DNA from: Vigna angularis
Lineage: Eukaryota > Streptophyta > Magnoliopsida > Fabales > Fabaceae
Assembly (NCBI RefSeq): GCF_016808095.1
Contig: NC_068973.1
Location: forward strand, 13,574,501-13,638,500
Length of the DNA: 64,000 nt
Reading direction: 5' to 3'
Below, in pieces: positions 58,401-60,581 of the stretch. A model generated the notes under the pieces. The model saw only the letters and a list, made by a program, of their open reading frames with translations. It had not been told where the DNA came from and did no database searches. The translations under genes were made by a program, and so were the position numbers. How positions within the stretch are numbered: the stretch's first letter is position 1; each line of letters starts with the position of its first letter.

Positions 58401-60581
58401 AGCACAAATTATGTATAAGTATAATTACAGACATATAAGACTTAAGGAAAGAAAACTAATAGTCTATCTGCTGTCTTAGATGTTCAACATTACTATTAGT
58501 TTATTATTTTGCATATTAACACATTATATTATTTTTCACCACCTTCAACACAATGACTTCTTAACCACAGAAACCTTCTATTGCCTTTTAATCACCTATC
58601 TGGGAAAAGAAAAATAAACCAAGCCTTGAGCCAAAATGAATAAACCAAGCCTTGAATTCTGATTAATATATACAAACAACTCTACAGAACAAAAACAAGT
58701 TGGTAATTTTATCCATTGAGAAAAATAATTTAAGGCCATAATTGCAAATAAGCATCGAGCTTTATCAACACAGCATAAACAGGAAATAACCTCCTTCTAT
58801 TTTACTGAAGAAATAAACAACATATTTATAAGTTAAATTTTAAAAAAAAAAATTATGGGCTGGACATACTCTCCCAATGAGGAGCTAAAAGTTCCAGATT
58901 CTTGCAATCTCTGTTCTTCTCGTTGAATGTCATCCACTCTATGATGTTGCTTATAGTGAAGATAAAACTTCCAAAGGTTTTCCATGTCACGATTGCGATC
59001 AATCCGAACTCCATCCTTCTTAGCAAGTTTTTGCTAAAGAAGATAGCAAAACGAAAATAATAATTAAGTGAGCTGATAGTCTCTTTAAAGTCAGACAAAT
59101 AAAAAGAAAACATCAATTGAAGAAAAAGGTAATGTATCACTAAAAATACACAGATCATGACCAGTACCTTGATTACAGACGTTAAACCAGTCTTGAATTG
59201 TAAAACTCCCCTACCATGACTGTCGGGATCCAGATTTTGAGCCATACTATATGCCTGCTCGCACACTGAAGATCAAAAGTAAGAGGTCATAATGATGCAT
59301 ATCACAAAAGGAACACTATCAGCTGATTCAAGCTGACCCAATATTAATATGATATGTATCATGCAACAAATTATGATATCTTTCTTCGTATTTCACGTGA
59401 CAGACACATGAACTTGTAAAATGTGAGACCTAACAACCCTGTGATATAAGTTGAGGACTGTCTCCATTGATATCTCTTTTCAAGCTACATCGCTAACCAA
59501 TATGGAACTCGAGTTTTCCCAATACACCCTTTCATATCCAGCACTATTGAGTTCGGTACATGGATAATATGGTCGGTGACCCTTTTAACGGATCTAATAT
59601 AGACTTTGATAGCATATTAGAATGTGAAATTAGGCATAATTCAAAACTACAAAACCAACCTCACAAAGAACATACATAAAAGATTTAAAATATTGCAATG
59701 TGGTTATAAATTAGACCAACAAACCCCTAGCCCTTGTATTATTCAAGTGAGCTTAGCCTAATCCATGATTGTCAATCTAGTTCGTAATTGACGTTAAATA
59801 TCCACTAACCAATCAAAAAAGCTCAAATGTAGCGAAACTAAGATCAAGTCACCTTACTTTGTCAGCTTCAACTATCCCACTTCTAGTAAAGAAAATTCCC
59901 ACTAGAGTGACAACATGCGTATCAGGCACTCAGTCCTCCTTCCATCCTTTTAGCTCGTAAAATCCCCCCTTCCATTTTCATATCCACTTAATTAATCTCA
60001 TACACAATATCATACCATGTTCACCTCCGCACTAAACATGACTATCACGACCTCCATTTACATACCCTCGTCTCAAAATGACCCTACCTTCACCAAACAT
60101 TTCACTTCAGCCACCACTAAACTCAAATTCCCGCTAGAAACAAGTTTCACTCATTCCTTAATACTACCAGTTCCGCAAATTAAAAATAAATAAATTAAAT
60201 AAACAAGCTTAACTTCTAGAAGAGACTCACTCACTCCCCTTACACCTAAAACTAACTTCAAGAAACACTATAACGCACGAGCAGATCTCATGTTCACAGA
60301 CAACGTTAACGCACGCAGCATCGAAACTTGAAACACGCAAACAGATTCCAATTGAGCAAGTTGAAACACTTACAGATCCTAGCAACGTTAGGATCCTCCG
60401 ATTGAATTTCATCGGCGGCCTGCAAGATCAAATCAATGTTAGTGGTTTGCGCGAGGGACGGAGGAACCGCGCCGGCGATTCCGCTGGGGACTCTGGCGTG
60501 TCCTTGGCCTGCATTCCTTAGCTGCTCCCTCTTCAGTGAGGCTCGAACCAGCTTCTCCCAGTTCTCGCGAGCCCTAACCAT
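1280..60581 (-). CDS. CALS10: Callose synthase, CALS10/GSL8 type (43 exons, 3' end off window)
   Basis: Plasma-membrane 1,3-beta-glucan (callose) synthase using UDP-glucose. The GSL8 group is known for cell-plate callose in cytokinesis and for plasmodesmata. Exons, 5' to 3': 60374-60581, 59168-59265, 58870-59033, 58099-58222, 57665-57775, 57335-57460, 49033-49122, 43910-44007, 43707-43824, 39952-40080, 39321-39397, 39162-39249, 38966-39058, 38531-38633, 38323-38446, 36719-36908, 36568-36620, 36017-36077, 34998-35079, 34453-34502, 23779-23865, 19081-19166, 18547-18574, 17204-17301, 16740-16821, 16469-16635, 15535-15655, 14869-14963, 8696-8786, 8460-8620, 8250-8359, 7953-8087, 7801-7869, 7528-7699, 5970-6081, 5670-5789, 5021-5136, 4834-4917, 4208-4320, 3075-3127, 2810-2986, 2671-2718, 1280-1438. 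They join in frame for 1,557 codons without a stop; the family is about 1,900 residues. Identity rests on recalled similarity to Arabidopsis GSL8 in every exon; GSL10 (CALS9) is the nearest alternative and fits the N-terminus less well. Confidence 0.95.
1439..2670 (-). other. CALS10 intron 42, no recognisable element
   Basis: 1.2 kb of AT-rich intron. I see no coding similarity, no terminal repeats and no RNA gene. Confidence 0.6.
2671..6081 (-). CDS. CALS10: CALS10 exons 35-42 (residues 1230-1504): catalytic region into C-terminal membrane cluster
   Basis: Exon 35: [13 protein letters not shown] and [15 protein letters not shown]. Exon 36: [20 protein letters not shown] and [17 protein letters not shown]. 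Exon 37: [17 protein letters not shown] and [11 protein letters not shown]. Exon 38: [20 protein letters not shown]. Exon 39: [20 protein letters not shown] and [16 protein letters not shown]. Exon 40: [17 protein letters not shown]. Exon 41: [20 protein letters not shown] and [20 protein letters not shown]. Exon 42 (48 bp): a [16 protein letters not shown] helix. These are the strongest family signatures, all intact and in frame. Confidence 0.95.
3128..4207 (-). other. CALS10 intron 39, no recognisable element
   Basis: 1.1 kb intron between exons 40 and 39. Short open frames occur on both strands but none resembles a protein or a transposon domain. Confidence 0.6.
4321..5669 (-). other. CALS10 introns 38, 37 and 36 region, nothing besides exons
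   Basis: AT-rich intronic DNA around exons 37 and 38, made of three stretches of about 0.1-0.5 kb. No repeats or mobile elements recognised. Confidence 0.55.
6370..6737 (-). mobile_element. TRIM-like element 1 (diverged) in intron 34
   Basis: Two direct terminal repeats of about 110-120 bp flank about 130 bp. In plus orientation each reads TTAAGCC-AACTCAACxTTA, then TTTGTAAGGTxAxGTTTACA, then a CTTAT..TAGxxxATGTG tail. Next to the right-hand repeat is GGCTTGATACCA, the complement of a tRNA-iMet-type primer site (TGGTATCA..). It encodes nothing. It matches the better preserved copies at 22911, 40528 and 41753 but is more mutated. Confidence 0.6.
7528..8786 (-). CDS. CALS10: CALS10 exons 29-34 (residues 984-1229): glucan synthase catalytic region
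   Basis: Exon 29: [20 protein letters not shown]. Exon 30: [20 protein letters not shown]. Exon 31: [17 protein letters not shown] and [16 protein letters not shown]. Exon 32: [13 protein letters not shown] and [18 protein letters not shown]. Exon 33: [18 protein letters not shown]. Exon 34: [19 protein letters not shown] and [10 protein letters not shown]. The [24 protein letters not shown] and KFTYVVSCQ blocks are invariant in active callose synthases, and no key residue is missing here. The intron upstream of exon 29 contains the whole Ty3-A element, inserted about 190 bp before the exon 29 acceptor. Confidence 0.95.
8977..9303 (-). repeat. Ty3-A 3' LTR
   Basis: 327 bp, TG..CA ends with the 6-bp inverted TGTTAG/CTAACA. 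It lacks the 23 bp present in its partner. The pol reading frame enters it and stops at 9252. Confidence 0.95.
9252..13181 (-). CDS. Ty3-A gag-tail/pro-pol polyprotein, 1309 codons open
   Basis: Uninterrupted frame. In order: gag C-terminus with a zinc knuckle (C-x2-C-x7-H-x-C, residues about 114-127); aspartic protease ([16 protein letters not shown] at about 189); reverse transcriptase ([37 protein letters not shown] near 11575-11600); RNase H ([15 protein letters not shown]); integrase zinc finger ([13 protein letters not shown].. CLICQQHK) and catalytic D-D-E motifs ([31 protein letters not shown]). A C-terminal chromodomain ([18 protein letters not shown]) follows. The last 16 or so residues are encoded inside the 3' LTR. 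The first codon given is GTG after the upstream TAG; real translation would start in gag. Confidence 0.93.
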   Translation of the reverse strand: MRPHDPRDLLTAMERARDIEQVGWTSRGSSGVGGRGGATWGRYSASSGTVARTETFRGPSEGTVNGGGGQGMKKDASVNTMASKAGNSGGGTAGRGIRTLPYQEYMKRREEGRCFHCGGPYSPGHRCAERSMRVMILAEEDEDEEAEASVEVEHKAMELSGLSACGLSQSNTMKLQGWVQGKRVLVLIDSGATHSFISTRLVEELGLECTDTRPYKVCLGDGQRKETSGYCTGVSVLLENLEVGDKLYLFELGGVDIILGMTWLSSLGEIKVDWGQLIMKVAHGGREVEVKGDPSLTRRVVTPEALIKEKGIEMLSLVWSLSQTELVNEKTEESGLMQEEEVELEQILSAFEGVFRDPQGLPPERRVDHRIPLKEGSEAVNVRPYRYPHGMKAEIEHQVEEMLNLGIIRPSNSPYSSPVILVKKKDGSWRFCVDYRALNRVTVADKYPIPVIEELLDELQGASYFSKIDLKAGYHQIRMKREDIPKTAFRTHQGHYEFLVMPFGLTNAPATFQDMMNSILRLLLRRFVLVFFDDILIYSKTWEEHSQHLTQALKVLAEHELFANKKKCEFGRRQVRYLGHKISAAGVEMDREKVAAVLEWPEPRNIKELIGFLGLTGYYRRFIRDYGKMAKPLTDLLKKGMFKWSKEGAMALQKLKEAVTTAPVLILPDFEQPFVVECDASGTGVGAVLSQKNRPIAFFSKALSDSSLTKSIYEKELMALVLAIQHWRPYLLGQKFVVFTDQKSLRYLLEQRITTQSQQNWLAKLLGYEFEIKYRTGASNHVADGLSRKGMEEEETDKMLRMISRPYWLEFQELMEEVEKDESLQKVLEELRVDPNSHPAYTLEHGRLHYKGRLVLSAKSVWIPRLLAEFHSSVTGGHSGVYRTYRRVAQSLHWIGMKKTVTDFVAACLICQQHKYLAASPQGLLQPLPIPKAIWEEISMDFIVKLPKSQGFDTILVVVDRLSKYGHFIPVKHPYTARSIAALLVKEVIRLHGIPMTIVSDRDSTFMSVFWQEIFRLQGTQLNMSTAYHPESDGQTEVLNRVLGTYLRCFSSEQPKNWSIVLPWAEYWYNTSYQGASKCTPFETVYGRPPPTLTRFIPGETVVEAVAQDLQTRDEALTQLKYHLARAQDQMTHYANRKRMDTKIKEGDWVFLKIRPHRQTSMPTRLHPKLSARYYGPFLVEKQLGPVVFRLQLPTTSRIHPVFHVSQLKLAIGDHSVEGQLPTELQVDNPMYTPLKVLERRNQLQQGEEIPQVLIQWQDGGLDGATWEEEQYIRQQFPDFNLEDKVDLGEEGNVRPLKVYMRRNKRRES
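13200..13801 (-). pseudogene. Ty3-A gag, interrupted by a frameshift and a stop
   Basis: Starts at the ATG 13799-13801 ([19 protein letters not shown]). The matrix/capsid-like part runs to WIAKAEKFL. The frame is then lost in a T-run near 13505-13510, with a stop at 13487. The adjoining frame (13490-13200) continues the capsid with [15 protein letters not shown] and [18 protein letters not shown]. It ends at an in-frame TAG (13197-13199) where the related Ty3-B has a sense codon. Downstream coding is intact, so these two small lesions are the only visible damage. Gag packages the RNA into particles. Confidence 0.85.
13841..13858 (-). other. Ty3-A primer-binding site, complementary to tRNA-Tyr
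   Basis: Three to four bases inside the 5' LTR, the minus strand reads TGGTCCGACCTGCCGGAT. This is the exact complement of the 3' end of plant tRNA-Tyr (..ATCCGGCAGGTCGGACCA) as I recall it, 18 of 18 bases. Most plant LTR elements use initiator Met tRNA instead. Confidence 0.8.
13863..14212 (-). repeat. Ty3-A 5' LTR
   Basis: 350 bp. It carries a perfect 8-bp inverted repeat GGTTCCTT (13868-13875) / AAGGAACC (13881-13888) with a 5-base loop near its U5 end, absent from the 3' LTR. Confidence 0.95.
14869..19166 (-). CDS. CALS10: CALS10 exons 22-28 (residues 759-983): cytosolic loop
   Basis: Exon 22 encodes [18 protein letters not shown]. Exon 23 is a 28-bp microexon (IPLSGQSTQ). Exon 24 encodes [20 protein letters not shown] and REEDFISNR. 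Exon 25 encodes [20 protein letters not shown]. Exon 26 encodes [18 protein letters not shown] and the [19 protein letters not shown] block. Exon 27 encodes [17 protein letters not shown] and [18 protein letters not shown]. Exon 28 encodes [20 protein letters not shown]. All are hallmark segments of the glucan-synthase central loop. Phases close through every junction, and all introns are GT-AG. Confidence 0.94.
17400..18540 (-). mobile_element. Degenerate Copia remnant in intron 23 (gag only)
   Basis: Minus-strand fragments include [18 protein letters not shown] (about 17760-17840), which resembles the Copia gag zinc-knuckle motif CYxLHGFPD. Near 17580-17635 is a [13 protein letters not shown] end followed by a purine tract and a TGTTCGAATAGGCC LTR start at about 17573. 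The protease, integrase and reverse transcriptase regions are missing between them. A related AGAATAGGCC near 18525 may mark the other LTR. Boundaries are approximate. Confidence 0.5.
19167..20281 (-). other. Intron 21 segment, no clear element
   Basis: AT-rich intron. Around 20150-20260 there is a short degenerate repeat of a GACAxxxATTAGGCAAATxGxxACA-type unit, possibly part of the adjacent Copia debris. Nothing else recognised. Confidence 0.4.
20282..22230 (-). mobile_element. Composite Copia remnant in intron 21
   Basis: Minus strand. A gag start ([20 protein letters not shown], about 22000-22227) is followed after a gap by a reverse-transcriptase piece (20951-21391) with [16 protein letters not shown] and [18 protein letters not shown], catalytic YVDD intact. 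Beyond it (20282-20722) is a short RNase H-like LHCDNKFA and then a protease-like [14 protein letters not shown]. Finding protease after reverse transcriptase means at least two elements are mixed or rearranged. Stops and frameshifts are frequent, so it is inactive. Confidence 0.75.
22591..22660 (-). repeat. TRIM-like LTR fragment 2 in intron 21
   Basis: Reads TGTAAGGTTTTCACCCACTT then ..TTATCTCTAGTCGATGTG.. on the plus strand, the second half of the TRIM LTR seen complete elsewhere in the window. It runs directly into the 42-bp tandem repeat. Confidence 0.6.
22670..22790. repeat. Tandem repeat, three copies of 42-43 bp
   Basis: Units begin at 22670, 22713 and 22755 with GGAGCAAACTTCAGTTGACA and continue xGATGATCCxAACCCTxTGTGTT. 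The copies differ at only a few positions. No coding meaning. Confidence 0.9.
22911..23263 (+). mobile_element. TRIM element 3, structurally complete, in intron 21
   Basis: 5' repeat 22911-23030 (TGTTGGAAGTCCCATATTGA .. ACTTCTTAACA), primer site TCGTATCAGAGTC directly after it (close to the iMet-type TGGTATCAGAGC), about 120 bp of non-coding interior, then the 3' repeat about 23151-23263. Flanks AAGTT and AATTT may be a target duplication with one mismatch. It has no coding capacity and would depend on enzymes from autonomous elements. It is the only copy here in plus orientation. Confidence 0.85.
23779..23865 (-). CDS. CALS10: CALS10 exon 21 (residues 730-758)
   Basis: An 87-bp exon encoding [19 protein letters not shown] and IGARARLGE, the last helix of the first membrane cluster plus the start of the large cytosolic loop. 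Family members usually have IW rather than IF in the helix. Acceptor TACAG, donor GAG|GTATTT, in phase at both ends. It is stranded between a 10.6-kb and a 4.6-kb transposon-filled intron. Confidence 0.92.
24090..27325 (-). mobile_element. Copia-1, minus-strand remnant in intron 20
   Basis: 3' LTR 24090-24336 (TGTTAAATATATTGC .. TATATTCAACA), preceded by a purine tract ACTTGAGAAGGAG. Coding pieces on the minus strand are gag start (27004-27261: [31 protein letters not shown]), gag knuckle (26253-26630: [20 protein letters not shown]), the pre-integrase region (25691-25969: [20 protein letters not shown]) and decayed reverse transcriptase around 24900-25500. Many stops. The 5' LTR and primer site are gone; the element breaks off near 27325 beside another LTR. 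The same family occurs in plus orientation at 50131-56692. Confidence 0.8.
27331..27885 (+). mobile_element. Copia-2 left part: LTR plus RNase H fragment
   Basis: 27331-27641 is LTR-like (TGTTATATATTAG .. TTCTAACA) with TATA-like sequence at about 27497-27504. It joins directly to the end of a Copia pol on the plus strand ([28 protein letters not shown], then [20 protein letters not shown]). The interior between LTR and RNase H is missing. The RNase H is cut at 27885 by the Ty3-B insertion and resumes at 33147. Confidence 0.65.
27886..28218 (+). repeat. Ty3-B 5' LTR
   Basis: 333 bp. Contains a TATAAATA box (28016-28023) and AATAAAAGA near the polyadenylation region. A shorter reading starting at the internal TGATGC at 27947 was considered, but the target duplication shows that the true end is 27886. 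Confidence 0.93.
28222..28238 (+). other. Ty3-B primer-binding site, complementary to tRNA-Tyr
   Basis: TGGTCCGACCTGCCGGA, three bases after the 5' LTR. It is the same site as in Ty3-A, although the LTRs of the two elements do not match each other. Confidence 0.8.
28258..32872 (+). pseudogene. Ty3-B gag-pol, three disabling lesions
   Basis: Starts at the ATG 28258 ([17 protein letters not shown]), parallel to Ty3-A gag. The first frame runs to 30555: capsid ([19 protein letters not shown]), zinc knuckle ([14 protein letters not shown]), protease ([15 protein letters not shown]) and reverse transcriptase to [13 protein letters not shown] follows at 30553-30555, where Ty3-A has tryptophan. The frame continues to a frame change near 31055-31060 at the start of the RNase H tail. 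A TAG at 31271-31273 follows. From 31286 the integrase ([46 protein letters not shown]) and chromodomain ([18 protein letters not shown]) are open to 32872. Cannot make a complete pol. Confidence 0.92.
32809..33141 (+). repeat. Ty3-B 3' LTR
   Basis: 333 bp. The pol frame enters it and ends at the TGA 32870-32872, so about 20 C-terminal residues are LTR-encoded. The four differences from the 5' LTR all read G in the 5' copy and A here. Confidence 0.93.
33147..33507 (+). mobile_element. Copia-2 right part: RNase H end and 3' LTR start
   Basis: Resumes the Copia RNase H interrupted at 27885 ([18 protein letters not shown]), with decayed frames to a PPT-like TTGAGTTTGAGGGGG at 33377-33391. The following AT-rich stretch is weakly similar to the LTR at 27331 but is too diverged to delimit. 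Confidence 0.6.
33515..33718 (-). repeat. Possible solo LTR, about 204 bp
   Basis: On the minus strand it starts TGTTAGTATACTATAG and has a TATAAATA-like box and AATAAAATACG. It is flanked by TTTAT on both sides (33510-33514, 33719-33723). The far end reads TTCATGA rather than a clean CA, so the boundary is uncertain. No internal sequence. Confidence 0.45.
33954..34277 (-). mobile_element. TRIM element 4, partly deleted, in intron 20
   Basis: Two diverged copies of the TRIM LTR. The left copy has lost its end together with the start of the interior; the junction is near TCAATATGCATCTCGCATGTGG. The primer-site side is also lost. The second copy ends ATGTGAGACTTTCAACA at 34277. Confidence 0.65.
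34453..35079 (-). CDS. CALS10: CALS10 exons 19-20 (residues 686-729)
   Basis: Exon 19 (34998-35079) encodes [20 protein letters not shown] then WHDFISK. Exon 20 (34453-34502, only 50 bp) encodes an asparagine-rich [17 protein letters not shown] that starts the next membrane helix. Exon 19 ends with one base of a codon that exon 20 completes; exon 20 ends in phase. The intron that follows (34452-23866) is 10.6 kb, the longest found here. Confidence 0.92.
35080..36016 (-). other. CALS10 intron 18, extremely AT-rich
   Basis: GC-AG intron of 937 bp with long A/T runs and an (AAAT)n tract near 35795-35812. No mobile element recognised. Confidence 0.7.
36015..36016 (-). other. Non-canonical GC splice donor of CALS10 intron 18
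   Basis: On the minus strand the exon ends CTCCAG and the intron begins GCATGT. The acceptor at 35080-35081 is a normal AG after TATTAC. GC-AG introns are a known minor class of U2 introns. Here the frame and protein similarity are satisfied only by the GC site. Confidence 0.85.
36017..36908 (-). CDS. CALS10: CALS10 exons 16-18 (residues 584-685): membrane segments and GC donor
   Basis: Exon 16 (190 bp) encodes a helix around [20 protein letters not shown] followed by [20 protein letters not shown]. Exon 17 (53 bp) encodes [17 protein letters not shown]. Exon 18 (61 bp) is a membrane helix, [20 protein letters not shown]. Exon 18 is followed by a GC donor (CAG|GCATGT) instead of GT. Using it restores the exact phase and the expected LQ-IKPL junction to exon 19. 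A later GT four bases on would shift the frame. Confidence 0.93.
37230..38040 (+). mobile_element. Two Copia 3' ends in the same orientation, intron 15
   Basis: First end: [20 protein letters not shown] coding ([20 protein letters not shown], about 37337-37415), PPT CTTGAGGGAAAG, LTR TGTTGAAATG from 37454 to about 37670. Second end at about 37915-37985: [16 protein letters not shown]. The rest of both elements is missing. The two ends look like different families. A (GT)n-like tract follows at about 38010-38028. Confidence 0.6.
38323..40080 (-). CDS. CALS10: CALS10 exons 10-15 (residues 380-583): first membrane cluster begins
   Basis: Exon 10 starts [16 protein letters not shown] and ends at the conserved CPIYNTLAA. 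Exon 11 encodes [17 protein letters not shown]. Exon 12 continues with [16 protein letters not shown]. Exon 13 ([20 protein letters not shown] then [11 protein letters not shown]) leads into the first transmembrane helices. Exon 14 has the ALTIIAF helix. Exon 15 reads [20 protein letters not shown] and then a [14 protein letters not shown] helix. All phases join (exon 11 ends +2, exon 14 +1, exon 15 +2). Introns in this block are short. Confidence 0.94.
40528..40908 (-). mobile_element. TRIM element 5, structurally complete, intron 9
   Basis: Terminal repeats 40528-40640 and 40789-40908 (plus orientation TGTTAAG..TTCCAACA). On the minus strand the primer site TGGTATTAGAGCC (40776-40788) directly follows the 5' repeat, close to the iMet-type site. 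Flanks ATGCA and ATACA differ at one position and may be the target duplication. No coding sequence. Confidence 0.87.
40909..41752 (-). other. Intron 9 segment between two TRIM elements
   Basis: Non-coding as far as I can see. A more GC-rich patch at about 41100-41600 has repeated CAGTGGCAAG/GTGGCGAGCG-type words and short open frames without similarity to known proteins. Confidence 0.4.
41753..42130 (-). mobile_element. TRIM element 6, structurally complete, intron 9
   Basis: Terminal repeats 41753-41875 and 42011-42130. Minus-strand primer site TGGTATCAGAGCTAGG at 41995-42010, the best match to the iMet-type site in this family. Interior 41876-41994 is close to that of element 5 (GGTATATACATCTxA.GCG, GGACATTAATGGGTG, GTCCAACAAACAA). 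No clear target duplication. Confidence 0.87.
42643..43283. repeat. Tandem duplication of about 218 bp, second copy split by an LTR
   Basis: Unit 1 (42643-42860) and unit 2 (42861-43283) both begin GATTACATAGAAACCTTAGC and share ACAGTCAGGGA, TGTCAACTATGG, GTTTTCTTACAT and TTTGTAGGCTA. Unit 2 is longer because of an insert of about 204 bp at 42900-43103. Confidence 0.8.
42900..43103 (+). repeat. Solo-LTR-like insertion inside the duplicated unit
   Basis: Begins TGTTGTAAGTAGG, ends near ATTCTTTCAAGT, flanked by TAAAT on both sides (42895-42899, 43104-43108). The uninterrupted unit 1 shows the empty site GATAAATACAG. This confirms insertion with a 5-bp duplication, as expected for an LTR element reduced to one LTR. 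Confidence 0.7.
43707..44007 (-). CDS. CALS10: CALS10 exons 8-9 (residues 308-379): FKS1 domain 1 core
   Basis: Exon 8 (43910-44007) encodes [20 protein letters not shown] and the following [12 protein letters not shown]. Exon 9 (43707-43824) encodes [20 protein letters not shown] then [15 protein letters not shown], one of the most conserved blocks of callose synthases (FKS1_dom1). The junction splits a serine codon (two bases plus one). Both introns have normal GT-AG ends. Exon 8 is preceded by an intron carrying Copia debris, exon 9 is followed by one carrying TRIM elements. Confidence 0.94.
44595..46450 (-). mobile_element. Copia-3 remnant, minus strand, intron 7
   Basis: RNase H side at 44595-44864 ([28 protein letters not shown]). 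Decayed reverse transcriptase around 44900-45560. At about 46260-46285 a primer site TTGGTATCGGAGTGGG (minus strand) lies after LTR-like sequence (about 46290-46440). Most of gag, protease and integrase is absent. Short open frames at 45721-46277 are leader sequence without recognisable domains. Confidence 0.65.
46600..47880 (-). mobile_element. Copia-4 remnant, minus strand, intron 7
   Basis: Pre-integrase domain at 46641-46952 ([20 protein letters not shown] then [17 protein letters not shown]). Primer site TTGGTATCAAAGCAGG near 47668-47690 preceded (minus sense) by LTR-like sequence about 47690-47875. Lies next to Copia-3 in the same orientation and is probably a separate insertion, since each has its own primer site. 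Confidence 0.6.
47881..49032 (-). other. Intron 7 segment, nothing recognised
   Basis: AT-rich. A more GC-rich patch at 48390-48530 (ACGTGTGTGGGAGA..) repeats a GGGAGATGCACT-like word but has no identifiable origin. Confidence 0.4.
49033..49122 (-). CDS. CALS10: CALS10 exon 7 (residues 278-307)
   Basis: An isolated 90-bp exon between two transposon-filled introns (8.2 kb upstream, 5.0 kb downstream). It encodes [20 protein letters not shown] followed by [10 protein letters not shown], the segment after the FDLLE..FGFQ region in callose synthases. The acceptor is TGCAG and the donor CCA|GTGAGT; it starts and ends in phase. Retention of exact phase and splice signals despite the surrounding insertions argues that the gene is still under selection. 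Confidence 0.92.
49500..50130 (-). mobile_element. Copia-5 RNase H remnant, minus strand, intron 6
   Basis: Minus-strand fragments [20 protein letters not shown] and [15 protein letters not shown] (49880-50086), then [29 protein letters not shown] (49563-49823), the end of Copia RNase H. It is truncated where the plus-strand Copia-1-family copy begins at 50131, which probably inserted into it. Confidence 0.7.
50131..51456 (+). mobile_element. Copia-1 family copy, left part, intron 6
   Basis: 5' LTR 50131-50315 (TGTTAGATATATTGCATTTT .. CTATATTCAACA), followed by TGATATCTAGAGC, a decayed iMet-type primer site. Gag fragments: [16 protein letters not shown] start near 50740, then [20 protein letters not shown] and [20 protein letters not shown] at 50884-51180, and a knuckle [19 protein letters not shown] at 51370-51440. 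Many stops. It is interrupted at 51457 by Copia-6, and its end is repeated beyond that element. Confidence 0.8.
51299..51456 (+). repeat. Left copy of a 158-bp duplication around Copia-6
   Basis: Runs from TTTCTGTCGATGATTCCTCT to GGGACGGTTAACCTT and abuts the 5' LTR. It is part of the Copia-1-family gag knuckle. Confidence 0.88.
51457..51624 (+). repeat. Copia-6 5' LTR
   Basis: 168 bp. It contains 27 bp not present in the 3' LTR (TATTATTAGTATTTATG..), which partly duplicate the neighbouring GTTAGGGGCTT word. A TATAAATA box lies near 51552. Confidence 0.9.
52033..52902 (+). pseudogene. Copia-6 gag
   Basis: Open for 289 codons from the ATG at 52033 ([20 protein letters not shown]). It has the retrotransposon gag start [20 protein letters not shown], a UBN2-like helical middle, a glycine/arginine-rich tract and a zinc knuckle [20 protein letters not shown]. 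The frame then stops and the protease ([12 protein letters not shown] near 52998-53030) follows in another frame after a TGA, so the natural single polyprotein is broken. Kept as pseudogene because the element as a whole cannot be read through. Confidence 0.85.
53369..56138 (+). pseudogene. Copia-6 integrase, reverse transcriptase and RNase H, broken
   Basis: 53369-55000 open: pre-integrase ([22 protein letters not shown]), integrase with H-x3-D core pieces ([51 protein letters not shown]), then the reverse transcriptase start ([40 protein letters not shown]). A TAG sits at 54998-55000. Reverse transcriptase continues ([31 protein letters not shown]) to a frame change near 55215-55235. Then 55164-56138 carries the rest and RNase H ([53 protein letters not shown]). 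Lesions are few, consistent with moderate age. Confidence 0.88.
56143..56283 (+). repeat. Copia-6 3' LTR
   Basis: 141 bp copy of the 5' LTR without the 27-bp extra stretch. The RNase H frame ends at a stop a few bases upstream of it. Confidence 0.9.
56294..56454 (+). repeat. Right copy of the 158-bp duplication around Copia-6
   Basis: Starts 10 bp after the 3' LTR. About eight small differences from the left copy, including a 3-bp indel (AACAACATCACAAG versus AAACGTCACAAG). Beyond it the host element continues without a break. Confidence 0.88.
56455..56692 (+). mobile_element. Copia-1 family copy, right part (truncated)
   Basis: Continues the host Copia after the knuckle into a pre-integrase segment ([20 protein letters not shown] then MESLSLLHA). 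The same order is seen in the minus-strand copy near 25960-26060. It breaks off at about 56692; no 3' LTR is found. Confidence 0.7.
56693..57334 (-). other. Intron 6 segment next to exon 6, nothing recognised
   Basis: AT-rich intron. An open frame on the plus strand here (57044-57304) has no similarity I can name and low-complexity content. Confidence 0.5.
57335..60581 (-). CDS. CALS10: CALS10 exons 1-6 (residues 1-277): cytosolic N-terminus
   Basis: Exon 1 begins at the ATG at 60579-60581 in a strong context (gccgccATGG). It encodes a basic start and then the conserved stretch [20 protein letters not shown]. Exon 2 supplies [13 protein letters not shown] and [11 protein letters not shown], the Vta1-like N-terminal region of plant callose synthases. 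Exon 3 adds an RID-R-RD segment and a charged [14 protein letters not shown] helix. Exons 4-6 carry the [17 protein letters not shown] and [10 protein letters not shown] segments and end at [11 protein letters not shown]. Phases close exactly: exon 1 ends with one base, exon 3 with two, exons 4-6 in phase. Introns here are short to moderate (about 0.1-1.1 kb) with no clear transposon, unlike the rest of the gene. Confidence 0.95.
58223..58869 (-). other. CALS10 intron 3, nothing recognised
   Basis: 647 bp AT-rich intron with no repeats or elements that I can identify. Confidence 0.6.
59266..60373 (-). other. CALS10 intron 1, nothing recognised
   Basis: 1.1 kb, GT-AG. No transposon or RNA gene seen. 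First introns in plants often carry expression signals, but none is identifiable here. Confidence 0.55.

Noticed and set aside
1280..60581. Identification as CALS9/GSL10 or another callose synthase
   Set aside because: The N-terminus, exon 10 start and many loop segments agree better with recalled GSL8 than GSL10; the small number of exons in the CALS1-8/12 groups also argues against them.
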